Source: Ypsolopha sequella
Lineage: Eukaryota > Arthropoda > Insecta > Lepidoptera > Ypsolophidae
DNA: 64,000 nucleotides
Assembly: GCA_934047225.1 (NCBI GenBank)
Contig: OW203986.1
Coordinates: 11,907,221-11,971,220, forward strand
Reading direction: 5' to 3'
This document shows positions 35,334-46,655 of this stretch, one piece after another. Under the pieces are notes generated by a model that ran no database searches, was not told the DNA's origin, and was given only the letters and a program-made list of their open reading frames with translations. The stretch's first letter is position 1; the number at the start of each line of letters is the position of its first letter. Both the position numbers and the translations under genes were made by a program.

Positions 35334-35781
35334 TAGGGTTGCCAACCGTACTTTAAAATAAAGTATCTTACGTTATTTTGGGTCCCTGTACTTTATACTT
35401 TTTAATACCAATAAAGTATGTGAAAATACTTTATTTCAATCTTTACATAAAATTAGACGTAAACTGAAAACAAAAACAGAGCCGTAAAGAAATCCAAGGG
35501 AAAATGTATGACTACCTTCATTGTGGATGATATTTTTATGTTGTGCGTTTGTGTTTATGCAAATAGCACAAAAAATACAGTTTCACAAAAGGATTTGAGG
35601 ATGTTAGTATGTAGTCTGGCCTTCCTAGTTCCTACCGCCCGCAGCTACCGTGACATTTTTTTCAAAAAATCTTTGAACTTCCTTGAATAAAGAATACTTT
35701 TTTCTAAAGGACTGTACTTTTTATTTACCTTCCCTGAAATCAGATATACTTTATTTCTTCTAAAAAAAGTTGGCAACCCTA
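35334..35781. mobile_element. hAT-type MITE with 8 bp target duplication
   Basis: Ends TAGGGTTGCCAAC / GTTGGCAACCCTA are flanked by ATTACGGC on both sides (35326-35333 and 35782-35789). Subterminal repeats of 'ATACTTTATTT' are inverted as well. 448 bases, no transposase. Confidence 0.85.
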
Positions 35782-36129
35782 ATTACGGCGGTCACTTAGA
35801 CTGTCAATGTTAAAAGAACTTAGCCTCTCCTCGTATGAAGCAAGTTTCTTGCCAAGTCCACAACTGTAAGATGCCAGAGAAATCTCTTTTGCAAACGTCC
35901 AAGTCGTAGCATATGCGTATATCAAACCACGAGCAATACTCTGAGTAGCCACGAACAAGAGAATTACAATATAATAATAGATTTGTTTTCGCACATTTAA
36001 TAGTAAGTACATATTTTGTGCAACTGCAACATTATTTGAGACATTGGGACCAACCAAGTGTTCCAATGTCTAATTATGTTCAGTTGCACACAATACTTTA
36101 TTTACGACCATCAAAATGTCGTCTTTACT

Positions 36130-36950
36130 AGGGTTCCGTAGTACCTAAAAGGTACAAAAGGAACCTTTTTGCTGAGACTCCGTTGTCCGTCCGTCCGTAT
36201 GTTACAGGCTCATAACTTTAGCACCGTTAAAGAGAAAGACATGAAATTTGGCACAAAAATAGCATTAATTTGCCCACATTAAATTTTATTATTTAAAAAA
36301 AAAAAATGAAAAATTTGAAATTGTTCAAAATATTTCCAAAACAAAAGTGAGAAAAATAAAAAATATTATTCCAAAAATAAAATATGGCTATCAAATTGTA
36401 GATGTTAAGAAGCTGATTGTAAAATATATACTTTTACTATTACTGGCACTGGTTTCGAGAAATCTTTAAAAAACACAAAAAAATGTATGTGCCCCCCCCC
36501 CCTTATCTCCGAAATTGGTGGACCGATAAATATGAAAAAAATGTCAATTGTAGATCATAACTGAGTAATTACAGAAAAACTATAACGATTTAAAAAAAAA
36601 TGAGCACAAATGAGACATATAAAAAAAGAAGTTAAATAAATAAAAAATATTATATAAAAATACAATATGGGAATCAAATTGTAGGTTTTAAAGAGCTAAT
36701 TGCATAAATACATTTAGGTGCATCTATTTCGAGAAATCCTCAAAAAACCACAAAAAATGTATATCCCCCCTTATCTCCAAAACTGGTGGACCGAAAAATA
36801 TGAAAAAAAATCATGGTAATATGTGTTTACGTAAAGATTACAGGAAAAATAAAGCGGTTTAGAAGATCACGAAAAATTTGTCAAAATTCAATTTATCATC
36901 CACAATACGGAACTCTAGGTACGAGAGCCTGACTCGCACTTGGCCGGTTT
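36130..36950. repeat. GGCCGG-family repeat, complete copy
   Basis: From AGGGTTCCGTAGTACCTAAA through GACTCCGTTGTCCGTCCGTC, CATAACTTTAGCACCGTTAA, two 'CTTATCTCCRAAAYTGGTGGACCG' blocks (36499 and 36768), to GACTCGCACTTGGCCGGTTT. This copy serves as reference for the others. No coding capacity; mode of movement unknown. Confidence 0.75.
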
Positions 36951-37260
36951 CTTATAATATTTTCAACTATGAATTTCACGTGAGAAGAATTCATTCTTCA
37001 TGCACTTTAAGGCCAATCAGGATAAAGGGGGCGTGGTTTAAGAAATAAGGTCGGTAATTATTTCTCGGCTCTGTTGTTGTTTGGGTCTCTAGCGGTTTTA
37101 TAATAAATTGGGCCAATCACAGCACACAATCACGGTGTTGTAATATAATATTATAACATCGGATAAACAATCAAGGTTAAACTTTCAAGTTAAAACTGTT
37201 TTTGAGTATGTATTGCAGTATGGGAGTAGATAAATACTTTTGCGTTGCGCTTAACAAATC

Positions 37261-37790
37261 CTAGTATTCATGCTGATTTAGAGATAATGTGATCAAAGTA
37301 TTTAGAGAAGACAATTTAGAGTCAGGTAGAGACCAAGGTCCTCGATGATAGATACTTGTATATGTCGTCCGTGCAAAGGCCCCCGTTACTCCAGGCGGAA
37401 AGACCCGCCGTGCGAGAGAGACGGAATCCGGGAAAATTGACAAAAAGTCGGTAATAAATTAATACAAAATTAACTAAAATAGCTATGAAAATTTGCATAA
37501 CTAGTAATTTAGGTATTTTTAAAACCTATCTGAATAAATATTTTTGAAATCTGTATGCTCTCCCAATTTGTCAGAATATCAAAAAAAGTGTAAATTTAGA
37601 CCTCATTTCTATAATTATTTCTATCGAGTGAAATTGCTCCAATCGTGTTTCTGATAGCCCAAAATCTAGAAAAAGGTCCCAAAATTGTTGTACTAATTTA
37701 TTCAACTTGGGACTTCTTTTGAACAGCGGATAAATAACTTCAAAATGTGTCCATTTTGACGACATACCCCCTTAAATATTGTATTAAGAT
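37261..37790. repeat. Dispersed repeat family X, longest copy
   Basis: GTTACTCCAGGCGGAAAGAC, CGTGCGAGAGAGACGGAATC, GACAAAAAGTCGGTAATAAA and TATTTCTATCGAGTGAAATT. Diverged copies lie at 2083-2440 and 21960-22200. Noncoding. Confidence 0.55.
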
Positions 37791-39004
37791 TGCACATTGT
37801 AGGTACCCGTTTGACGTGAACTTGATCTGATAGCATTTCTTAGTATTCAACAGCGTTTCATTGTTCTTCTACCATGTGGTCACACATGTGCCCCGAGCCT
37901 CTTTCATAAATTTAAAATTAACCACACCATTCGACAGGCTTCTTCGATGACATCTATTCCATAGAATAAAACAGCCTTTAATGTAAGCAGATTTTTTTTT
38001 TCACTTGACACGCGCATCATGCATGGTAAGTACGTAATAATGTTTTTCAATTAAGCAATTTAATTGACTTACAGATTTTACAATTTGCAATGCAACAGGT
38101 GTCGTGACCCATGTTTATTTTTGTCCAAAACTGCAATCAAAGACAATTACAACCACTTCGTTTTAATGCAATGCAAATAAACACAAATTTCACTAATGTT
38201 ACATAATAGTGACATTTCCACCGTCCGTCGAAAGTTCCCTTTTTCGCCACGTCGCGCGCTGTGATCGTTTTAACCTCAGAGAGGTTTTAGGTCTTCCACC
38301 ATCTACTTCGCACCCAGCAACATACAATGAAAAAAAGGCTGGAGAATCACAGGACAACATAATACGGATTATCGCAGAACGTATGTTTATCTTTGTCATT
38401 AGAAAGATTCGATTTGATAACAAAATATTTTTAATACGAGTAATTTAGGTTTTGGCCAAGAATTTTCGTGTTTTCGCCTTAGTGGGACGGCTTCGTTACG
38501 TCTCGCCTAGACTTATCACTGGCAGAGTTGGACTGGCCATAGGAGTCAGGGTGGCATTTGTCACCCGGGCCCTAGCCTGCACGCCCGCCCCCCCACTACA
38601 AATATGGACGCAAAATTCTCATTCTCTTCGTCTAACGATTCGGCAAAACTACCTATTTCATAATCTGTCTCAATAAATTATTACAAAGAATATTTTTCAA
38701 AACAGCAATTTTTTGTGATAAATATTAATTGCAGGTAATAAAAATTAGTAAATTATCATCTAAGCTCGTCATTTTGCGAACCTAGTTATTTAAAAAATAC
38801 TTTATCCCCGTGGCCGGTTGAAAGCTAGTCTGGGAATTTTGAAAAAATCATATTGTCACCCGGGCCCCTTAGGCAAAGCCTGACGCTGGATTTCAGTTCA
38901 TTTAAATAAAATTTAATTTGGTCTCTTCCCACAATATTCATGGTATCAAAATTTACCCTCTTTAATACTTACATACAATTTGATATTTCATATGATATTG
39001 ATAT
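37791..39004. other. Noncoding stretch
   Basis: GC-richer patches at 38215-38330 and 38455-38600. GTCACCCGGGCCC occurs at about 38561 and 38856, suggesting parts of one more repeat. No gene recognised. Confidence 0.4.
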
Positions 39005-39350
39005 GATTTGTTAAGAGTCGGGGTAAAACACTGACCTCTTAATCTTGAGATCCAGGTTCAATCCCCGGTCTGGCATGCACCAATGAGTTTTTCGGAATTT
39101 ATGTGCATAGTATTTGTTCTTACTTACCATTTTCTGAACGGTGAAGGAAAACATCGGAAACTTGCATGCCCTTAAAAGCGTGTGTATTTGTGTTCGGAGT
39201 ACGGCGATAGAGCTCACCAGTCAAAGTCAGCACCCATCACGTTGGGACGTAATAATCGTCGGTAAAATGCAGGTGTACCGAGGATGGACTGTGACTTGCA
39301 TTTCACAGTTCATCATGATGAATAAATGCACTTGCAATCGTTTCACAGTT
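39005..39350 (+). mobile_element. tRNA-derived SINE
   Basis: The head has GAGATCCAGGTTCAATCCCC (B box) preceded by a tRNA-like arm. The body has ACGGTGAAGGAAAACATCGG and CTTGCATGCC, a core common to insect SINEs; the tail ends near GATGATGAATAAATGC. Noncoding, Pol III type. Confidence 0.65.
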
Positions 39351-39599
39351 TAAAAGCTAATTTGACCCGACCGGTTTCGGTTTGACACCAGCATCAAGGG
39401 TTTAGTTAAACTACTTGGAAGTTATTCCGTGCAATAAATGATATCACAGTTCACACTCGGAACATTTCTGACTTCCCCTCGGGGATTCCTGTCGTGACGA
39501 TATGTTTATTTGATATCCAGTGTTTACTAGAAAAACATTATTTTTGTTTTCTCGCATTATGATACAATTTTGAGAAATTTGTTTTTTTTTTTGTTGTGC

Positions 39600-39688
39600 C
39601 TATATTGGGCGACATAATGTAATTTTGGTACCAAATTTCAATGTTCAAGTACGGTTTAAAGGTTATGTATGAGGCTGTGACATAATAA
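39600..39688. repeat. Repeat split by the next LINE (left part)
   Basis: GTTATGTATGAGGCTGTGAC at 39661 continues, after the LINE, as GACGAACGGAAGGACAACGG at 41497. In the copy at 1509-2075 these two blocks are adjacent (GGCTGTGACATACGGACAGA, then CGGACAACGGAG). Confidence 0.55.
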
Positions 39689-41494
39689 TATAATAATAAA
39701 ATTCTTTATTGCACAGAATAAAATTATCGTACAAAGGCGAGCTTAATACTAATTAGTATTTTCTACCAACTAACCTTTGGCAATGAGGAAATTGTTGAGG
39801 GTAGTGCCATACTATTTAAAAGGGATAATCATGAAAATAGTAAGTACTTAAATATTAAATAATAAATAACTAGACTACATCTTAATAAACATTTAAAGCA
39901 AAGTTATAGTATATAATAAAATACATAAACTACATAAACAGTTTACACAAATATATAAATGTATAGTGATGAAAATTCATTAACTACTCATAACATATTA
40001 TATAATATAAGAATCAAAAGAAATCAAGTAATATTCTGCAACTCAAGAAAGTATTGTCTAATTTTGTTCTTGAAGATGACGCTTCACGGATGTGTAACGG
40101 CAAGCTGTTCCATAAGCGTACTGCACTCACAGTAAAATAATTAGTGTACATGCATGTGTTATGCTCAGGAGTGCGAAGCAGCCAGGCTTTCCTGGATCGT
40201 TGAAGACGAATCTCTCCGGTACCTGATGTTAAGCCAATTGAGTTTGGCACGGAATTCAGAGATGTGATCATACTTACGCAGCCCGAATATATAGCGGATG
40301 CATAAGTTGAGAAGTCGGTCAAGCTTATTCAGAAGTTCCTCAGTGAGGTCGGGGTAGCAGACATCTGCATAATCCAGAATGGGTAGCAACAAGGAATTGA
40401 GAAGAGTAACTTTGAAAGAGTATGGCAAGAACATTTGCATGCGTTTAAGCGCATGCATAGATGCACATATTTTTCTACTTATTTCTGTGACGTGTAAATC
40501 CCAGGATATTGTATTCTGAATATGAAAACCCAGGTTTTTTATTTTGGTACAGTAAGGTATAGGTATATTATTCAGGTGAACCGAGGGCAAGGTATCAAGG
40601 TCAAGTTTATGGACAAGAGCTCCACTTCCTAAAACAATGACTTGCGTCTTGGCTGGATTGACTAAGAGCCCATACTGTTCAGTCCATAGATTAATAGAGT
40701 CAAGATCAACGATCATCTTCTCAATAGTATTATACAGTGAATCTTGTTTGCAGGATAAGTACAGCTGCAAGGCATCGGCATACAAGAGATAAGAGCTGAA
40801 GTTCACAACAGAGACAAGAGTATTTATGAAGACAGAGAAAAGCAAAGGGGAAATAACTTCGCCTCACGTCACCAATCGGAGAATGTGTCATTGAAACGAA
40901 TGCGCTGCTGGCGTCCATGGAGATAAGAATCAAAACATGATGTAGCATGTCCGAATTATTTAGAGAACGAATAATGGCCAATAGTATGTCGTAGTCAACG
41001 CAATTAAAGGCGCTGCTAAAATCAAGAAGGGTGAGAAGTGTAAGTTGCCTATCGTCCATGGCATGACGGAAGTCATCAGTTATTTTGATAAGGGCAGAAA
41101 AAGTACTATGGGATGGACGAAATCCCGACTGAATAGGATTTAAGAGGTAATTCGTGTGAGGAAAATTAATAATTGGTGATTGCCCACTCTTTCGAGCACC
41201 TTCGGTAGAAAAGGTAGAATAGATATCGGGCGATAATCTTTGAATGTATTGGGGTCGGAAGACTTCGGTAAAGGGACCATATACGCCATTTTCCATAAAG
41301 AAGGAAAGCTACTAGATGAAAGTGAAAAATTAATAGTGTGAGTGATAGGCGGAAGAATGGTCTTGAGAATAGGTAAGAGAAGATTACGGCCTAAGCCATC
41401 ACAACCCACTGCTTTACTCGGGATCGACATGATAATTTTTTCGACAGTGTATTCTGAAACTGGAACGAAGTTGAAACTGTTGTCAATAATAGGA
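39689..41494 (-). pseudogene. LINE ORF2 reverse transcriptase, 5'-truncated and frameshifted (CR1/L2-like)
   Basis: On the - strand the order is VGCDGLGRNLLLPILKTIL, FKDYRPISILPFLPKVLERV, then (new frame) LNPIQSGFRPSHSTFSALIK and LTLLDFSSAFNCVDYDIL (motif A), then (new frame) YLLYADALQLYLSC, where motif C reads YADA and not YADD, then WTEQYGLLVNPAKTQVIVLG and RKYDHISEFRAKLNWLNIRY. At least two frameshifts and the lost catalytic aspartate show it is dead. The 3' end at 39689 has a short TAATAATA tail next to TTTATTGCACAGAATAAAAT. The flanks are two halves of a GGCCGG-type repeat. Confidence 0.82.
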
Positions 41495-42276
41495 AGACGA
41501 ACGGAAGGACAACGGGGTCTCACGTGAGTGACCATGATGGTCACTTTGGTTCCATAATGGAACCCAAAAAAGTCACTATAAAGTGTATATCTGCCTGTCT
41601 ACTCATTTGCAAGCGGCGTAACTCAAAAGGTGCTGGGACAATTTAGCTGAAACTTTGCATGTCGGTTACTATACAGTCACCAAAAAAGGTTGGTGGGCAA
41701 AAATGTATGGACGGCACACACACGTTCAACACAGCGTAGACTACTTTTGTTTGGAAGGTACCATAGTCATGTACCTAGCCAATGCGTATCAAATTCTGTC
41801 GCGGGAGTATCTTTTTATTTTCAAGTCAAATACTTTACTGGGCAGTAATAAACAAATCATCGATTGACATTGTTCTTTGGTTGGAAGGAGTGGTATGACG
41901 TTAAAGTGACGTATGGATGAAATATCGAGCAACTCTTTGTGACTGGGGAAAACATTTTGTGAACATTTAATATTTTTTGACGTTGAGTTTTTTTTCTGAA
42001 CCCTGTTTTGTATGGGATTGAAGTATCAGTAAGTAGCTGTCGAAATATACCAGGGAGGTTTCGGATGACCTTTCCTTTTGTTATTTGTGTTCTCGCAAAT
42101 ACGAAGGACATTTGGCCTTTTGTTTTTTTTTTCTTGTTTTTAGATTACTGCTAATCATGGCCGATATACCATGCTGCTAATGCACTTTTTCTATGGGAAA
42201 AAATATTTCGCGAGGCCAAACGTCGAGCGCATCTTATACTGGCGAGGCCAAGACACGAGTCTAGAGGATAATTACA
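41495..42276. other. Right part of the split repeat, then noncoding DNA
   Basis: 41495-41660 carries GACAACGGGGTCTCACGTGA, CACTTTGGTTCCATAATGGA and 'CTGAAACTTTGCATGTCGGT'. The rest shows no recognised element or gene. Confidence 0.45.
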
Positions 42277-42414
42277 TCCCGGTCACATTATCTCGAGACC
42301 TCGCTGGAATGCGAACCACCCGCCCCCGTTCTCCTTTCACCTCCCCGCGCTCTGTATCTGAGCGCCGACGCGACGTGACGTCATCGACGTCAGGTCTCGA
42401 GATAATGTGACCGG
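42277..42414. mobile_element. Small MITE with CCCGGTCACATTATC ends
   Basis: CCCGGTCACATTATCTCGAG at the left is mirrored by CTCGAGATAATGTGACCGGG at the right. 138 bases with a GC-rich centre. Confidence 0.8.
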
Positions 42415-43485
42415 GTTGTAGGTACTATACTGGCGAAACCGAAGGCATGAGATTTTTTTAACCTGCGAGCCTGGTTTTAAAACCAATTCACAAAGCAAAT
42501 ACTCGTAATCCAAAGTCCGAAGCGTGTCAGTTATTTAAATAGTGTAATAACCTCAGAATAAGGAATACAATAGAAACCTGGCTAAAATAATACGCGGAGA
42601 AAGACACCTATCCTTGATTTTCTTACGACATTCTAGTGCGTTAGAGAGAGATGGATATTTATTAGTTTTTTCCTAATTAGGAAGGTTGTCACTAGTTCGT
42701 TGCTTTGCTAGTGATGTAACAATGTCGATTTTTGACTACGATAAATAAACCAAATCGAAATGAACCACGAATAATCTGCTTACCACACATTATATCGTAT
42801 CAAAGTGTGAAAAAAAAGAGAATGCAGGAGGCACCGACCTTTCTGGTGACATCCTCTTGCTTTGGAAGGAGGCCAAGAGAATTAATAGCAAAGTGGTCTC
42901 TGTCTACCCCAGTGGGACACATGTTATATTGTGTAAATAAGGAATTAATAAAAGGATATCTTTCGTTTAGCATAATATTTTTATTAAGTACAAATTACTA
43001 TATCGTAGGCAGGTAGGTACATAAGTTAAGTCCAAAATTGTGCTTGTTTCTAGTACAAAAAATGCTGTAGCTTGTATCAGAGATTCAACCGTAAACTATT
43101 TAAGTGGATACTTTTTAAGTCGCCTCTTAACTCAATCAAATAGATGTTCGTTGATGTCGCGTCTTTTTTCAATCAAGGAGGAAGGAATTAATCGCAACAA
43201 TAGAAATCATAATAATCATAGACTTATAGGATTCGTAATAATAATATTATGTCAATGATGTGCGATGACAGCGCAATTACTACAGAGGTAATTTCAATTT
43301 TTTTTTATTTCTATCTAATAAACATCAACTTATCTTGAATAATAACTAATAACAAATAATGAACGATTAAAATACCTAATAACCTGTAATAAGAAATCAA
43401 ATTATGCGCAGTTCAAGTCAATAAGCATTCCCAAAATTCATTTCACTATAGAACTACCCTGTCAAAGTACTTTTATTGTCAACCA
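42415..43485. other. Noncoding, AT-rich
   Basis: No convincing gene. One ~95-codon frame at 42732-43016 has no recognisable features. TTTATT at 43472-43477 is a possible poly(A) signal (AATAAA) for the THAP gene on the other strand. Confidence 0.4.
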
Positions 43486-44934
43486 CTAAGTACGAAAATG
43501 TCTTGATCTGCGGAATTTCTTCGTGAAGTCGATCACGGCAGTAACGTGAACGAACAGGCCTTTCAGAACGATTTGCGAACATAGAAGTATGCACTTTTTT
43601 ACACCACAGACATCCATAGGTACTGGTTCTGTTGCCTAAAATTTAAAAATTATCGAGTTAATATACTATAGTATAGTACAAGCACGTACCTACAAACAAG
43701 ATTGATAATGCAATTATACATAATTATTTAAAGGTTACCAATGTGTCTGTATCTGGTAAATATAACGTCGGTAAGGCATCTGCTTTTAAACGTCTCCATT
43801 TTAAATTTTCGTTTGGTCCAAAAGAATCCGACGTAAAGTGTTTCGAACAAATATGACTGCTATTTTTAATTGCCCAATTTGGTCAAATTATTCGTCTAAG
43901 CCATTCACTTTTTAATTCTTCCCTTTTTGGAAATCTGTAACAAAAAAATATAGCGATATTTATTCGGCATTATTTTTCTTTTAACTCGCGCTGCAATGAG
44001 GGATTTTCTTTTCTTTTTTTTTTTTACTCTTTCCTAGTCGCTGGATAGATGGCGCTGAACTTGGTAAGTTACTACAAGGAACGGAACGTCACATAATTTT
44101 TTGATTATTGCACTTGGATGTAATTTTGAGATCGTAAAACGAAACGTACATACAAAGTAATTAATGTCATTGTCACATCACATCACAATGACATTTTGAA
44201 AATAAATAAATAATAACAACAAGGAAAAAGAAAAAAATAATTAGCAGTCTTTTTATGAGTTTTCTACTTAAACTACTACTAGTTAAAATGTCCCAAGAGA
44301 AAAAGAAGAGAAGTCTGTGCCTTGTGGATTTGTATAAAAATGGAGGCATACATCTTTTTCCTAAATATGAAAGTTGTAAAGCGCAATGAGTACAAGCCAT
44401 GGTACATTTTAAACCTGGACGGACCATAACAAAAGCATTCGCACATAATATGCTCAGCACACATGTCATCAACCAACGAGCGTATGTGACGTGACTTGAC
44501 GCAATGTTTTTTTTTCCAATCGTTTTGGCTTTGGCACCTAGTAACGTAGTCAGTTCAACACCATCTACAGAGTTCTTGGAAATTATGTTTTTTTTTTAAT
44601 ACTCAAACAGAAAACCTCTCATTAATCTTTATGCACGGCTGCCGCGGGAACCAATGTTCGATAGTTTGCCACACGGACTTTAGTACATCACTATGCGAAA
44701 TTACATAACCTCTCATAGTCGGCAGAAAATCTATATAAAACAGGCAAATATCGGTGTAGAATTGAACACGAGTGTGATTTACAAGAACTGCTATTATTGT
44801 TACTGAGTTTTAGGTATGATCCTGCAACTTACTAACATAAAAACTATCAGAACTCACCGATAAAATGATATTGCTTCATTGTTGTTTTCTTTTCTTCCTG
44901 TATGCGATTTACAGCCTTCAATCGCACAAGACAT
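43486..44934 (-). pseudogene. THAP-domain gene, three exons, one nonsense codon
   Basis: Exon 1 is 44934-44858 (ATG at 44934; MSCAIEGCKSHTG ... ISFYR). Exon 2 is 43934-43739 (FPKREELKSEWLRRII, stop, PNWAIKNSSHICSKHF, then RRLKADALPTLYLP). A tentative exon 3 is 43635-43486, ending TAG. Splice sites are GT/AG, and the phases close to 140 residues. This is a whole C2CH THAP zinc finger: C3, C8, F-P, W, C-x2-H and the A-x-P-T motif. THAP domains bind DNA in P-element transposases and in host factors. A TGA at 43885-43883 interrupts the domain (most simply CGA to TGA). AATAAA follows the stop. Intron 1 holds an inverted-repeat element. Either a decayed P-like transposase start or a host THAP gene; exon 3 is the weakest part. 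Confidence 0.65.
43988..44628. mobile_element. Inverted-repeat element in intron 1 of the THAP gene
   Basis: Left CAATGAGGGATTTTCTTTT and AGATGGCGCTGAACTTGG are matched in reverse by AGTTCAACACCATCT and AGAAAACCTCTCATTAA at the right. Diverged, noncoding, boundaries approximate. Confidence 0.45.
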
Positions 44935-45500
44935 TTTATTACAATGTTAAAAAAACTATCAACACAAACAATAATAAATCACACTTTCACGAATTTTGAG
45001 AGGAAGAGCACAAAAATATTTAATTTCTCTCGGTGAAGCTGTAAACTTTCGCAAAATGCATTAGACATTTCGATGCCACCAAATTAAGATGTGATGCACG
45101 CTACGAACGATATTACAACACAACGATACAATGATGAGACATATTTAATTTGATGGTATTATAATTTTTAAAATACATCCAAATTACATCCATCTGACAT
45201 TTGTTTGGTTCAATCTAGTGACACACCAGGAAAAAATATAAAGTAAGTGCGGTCCGTCGTTTCATTCACTCGTACACAGGAGTAATTTACGTTAGATGAG
45301 TACAATGGCTAATGCCCAGTTCTTATTTTAGTCAGGCTTCTATTTGTATTCCTTATTCTGAGGTAATAACAGAGCGCACAATCACAACGATTTACGAAAG
45401 ACTGCGTCGATTACGAATAAACTACCTGTACTGAAACGCGCGCGCGGCTAGACCCGCAAAACGGTTTTTGAGGCGTCAACTGGGGTAAGTGCCAGCGCAG

Positions 45501-45806
45501 CTTCGACCAAAATAAAATAAATGGACGGGCCATAACGTACAGATTTTTGAAGTCTGTAAAGTGAGCGCCGGCACTCACTTCATCTCTGTCTCTGTCTGTT
45601 AGAAGAGTGACACGTACGCTTATTATTACATGCCATCCAAATAACTGACGAAAAAATACCTTCTTGTGCATTTACAAAGTGCAAAAAGCAAAATAAACAT
45701 AAAAATAAAAATTAGGTATTAAAGTATATATCCAATTGCTTAGACTCGTTATGAGTGAGGAAACTGTAAAGACAAGGCCCGTCCATTCATTTTATTTTGG
45801 TCGAAG
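45501..45806 (+). mobile_element. P-superfamily MITE carrying a THAP start, 8 bp target duplication
   Basis: 306 bases. TIRs CTTCGACCAAAATAAAATAA / TTCATTTTATTTTGGTCGAA are flanked by CAGCGCAG on both sides (45493-45500, 45807-45814). Inside is CCTTCTTGTGCATTTACAAA, which equals the first codons of the THAP exon at 48768, but with ATA in place of ATG. Together with the 8 bp duplication this points to the P-element superfamily. Confidence 0.75.
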
Positions 45807-45984
45807 CAGCGCAGGGCATTTTAGGCCAGCCAGCCTTTATCGTATCCAGTAGTGGCTCAATAAGTGATATCATTCGTCAAGACTAACTTAATAGTAGAAA
45901 ATAATAAATGTTAAGTGAAAATATCAGAAACAGTTTTAAAGATTATTTACTTTCTTGTTCTTATTCGGCAAAAGAATCTGGTCC

Positions 45985-46381
45985 GTAATAGTAGTTTATG
46001 CTACAAGGGCGCAAAGGAATAAATTACGAGGACGATTTAAAACACGAGCGTAGCGAGTGTTTTAAACGTAACCGAGTAATTTATTGCTTTTACGCCCGTG
46101 TATCATACTACATTTTTCAATGCATAGTGCGAGGAAATGAAAACAAATATAATCTTGTGAACTTTAAATTATAATTGGCTCAAAAGGACTGTATCCAGAG
46201 CCGTTAAACAGTGGAAAAAAAAGTATAACGTCTATGGTACACAGGAAAGGCTGCAGGTTAGCCAACCATTGTTAACAAATTAAAAAAAATAATAATAATA
46301 AAGCCCTAGGGCAAAATAATCGACTTTTTGTTCGGTTTTGATGCCTAAAAAGTGGGCCTTTACGAGCACATGCATTGAAAA
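45985..46381. repeat. Dispersed repeat family Y, copy 2
   Basis: Direct copy of 6985-7371 with few differences; it has an extra GCGTAGCGAG (about 46049) absent from copy 1. Noncoding. Confidence 0.8.
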
Positions 46382-46655
46382 ATAAAATATGTACGTGTTC
46401 TGTTCAACTTAAGGTCTGTATTGATTGTTACGAAATGGTTACAGGGTGCGGACACATAGAGCGACTCTATCAGTAGCAAGGGAACGACTGATTGTACTTG
46501 TGATCGGACCGATGTTGGAGCTGAGTGTATTTTACCCACCATCCTTTAGCTTCGACCTGTTAATAAAATAACGCCTAAGCCGAAAACGAGGCAGTGTTAA
46601 ATAAACGCGGGCGGAGCCGTAGGCAAAAGGCTAGAAAAGATGTATCTAGCATATA

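Noticed and set aside
31380..36080. Possible CAC-type Transib terminal repeats (CACGATG at 31399, CACTGTG at 35299)
   Set aside because: The bases inside each candidate do not match between the two sides, so no TIR pair is supported.
42732..43016. 94-codon frame on the plus strand
   Set aside because: No recognisable motif, no neighbouring exon in phase, and composition like random AT-rich DNA.
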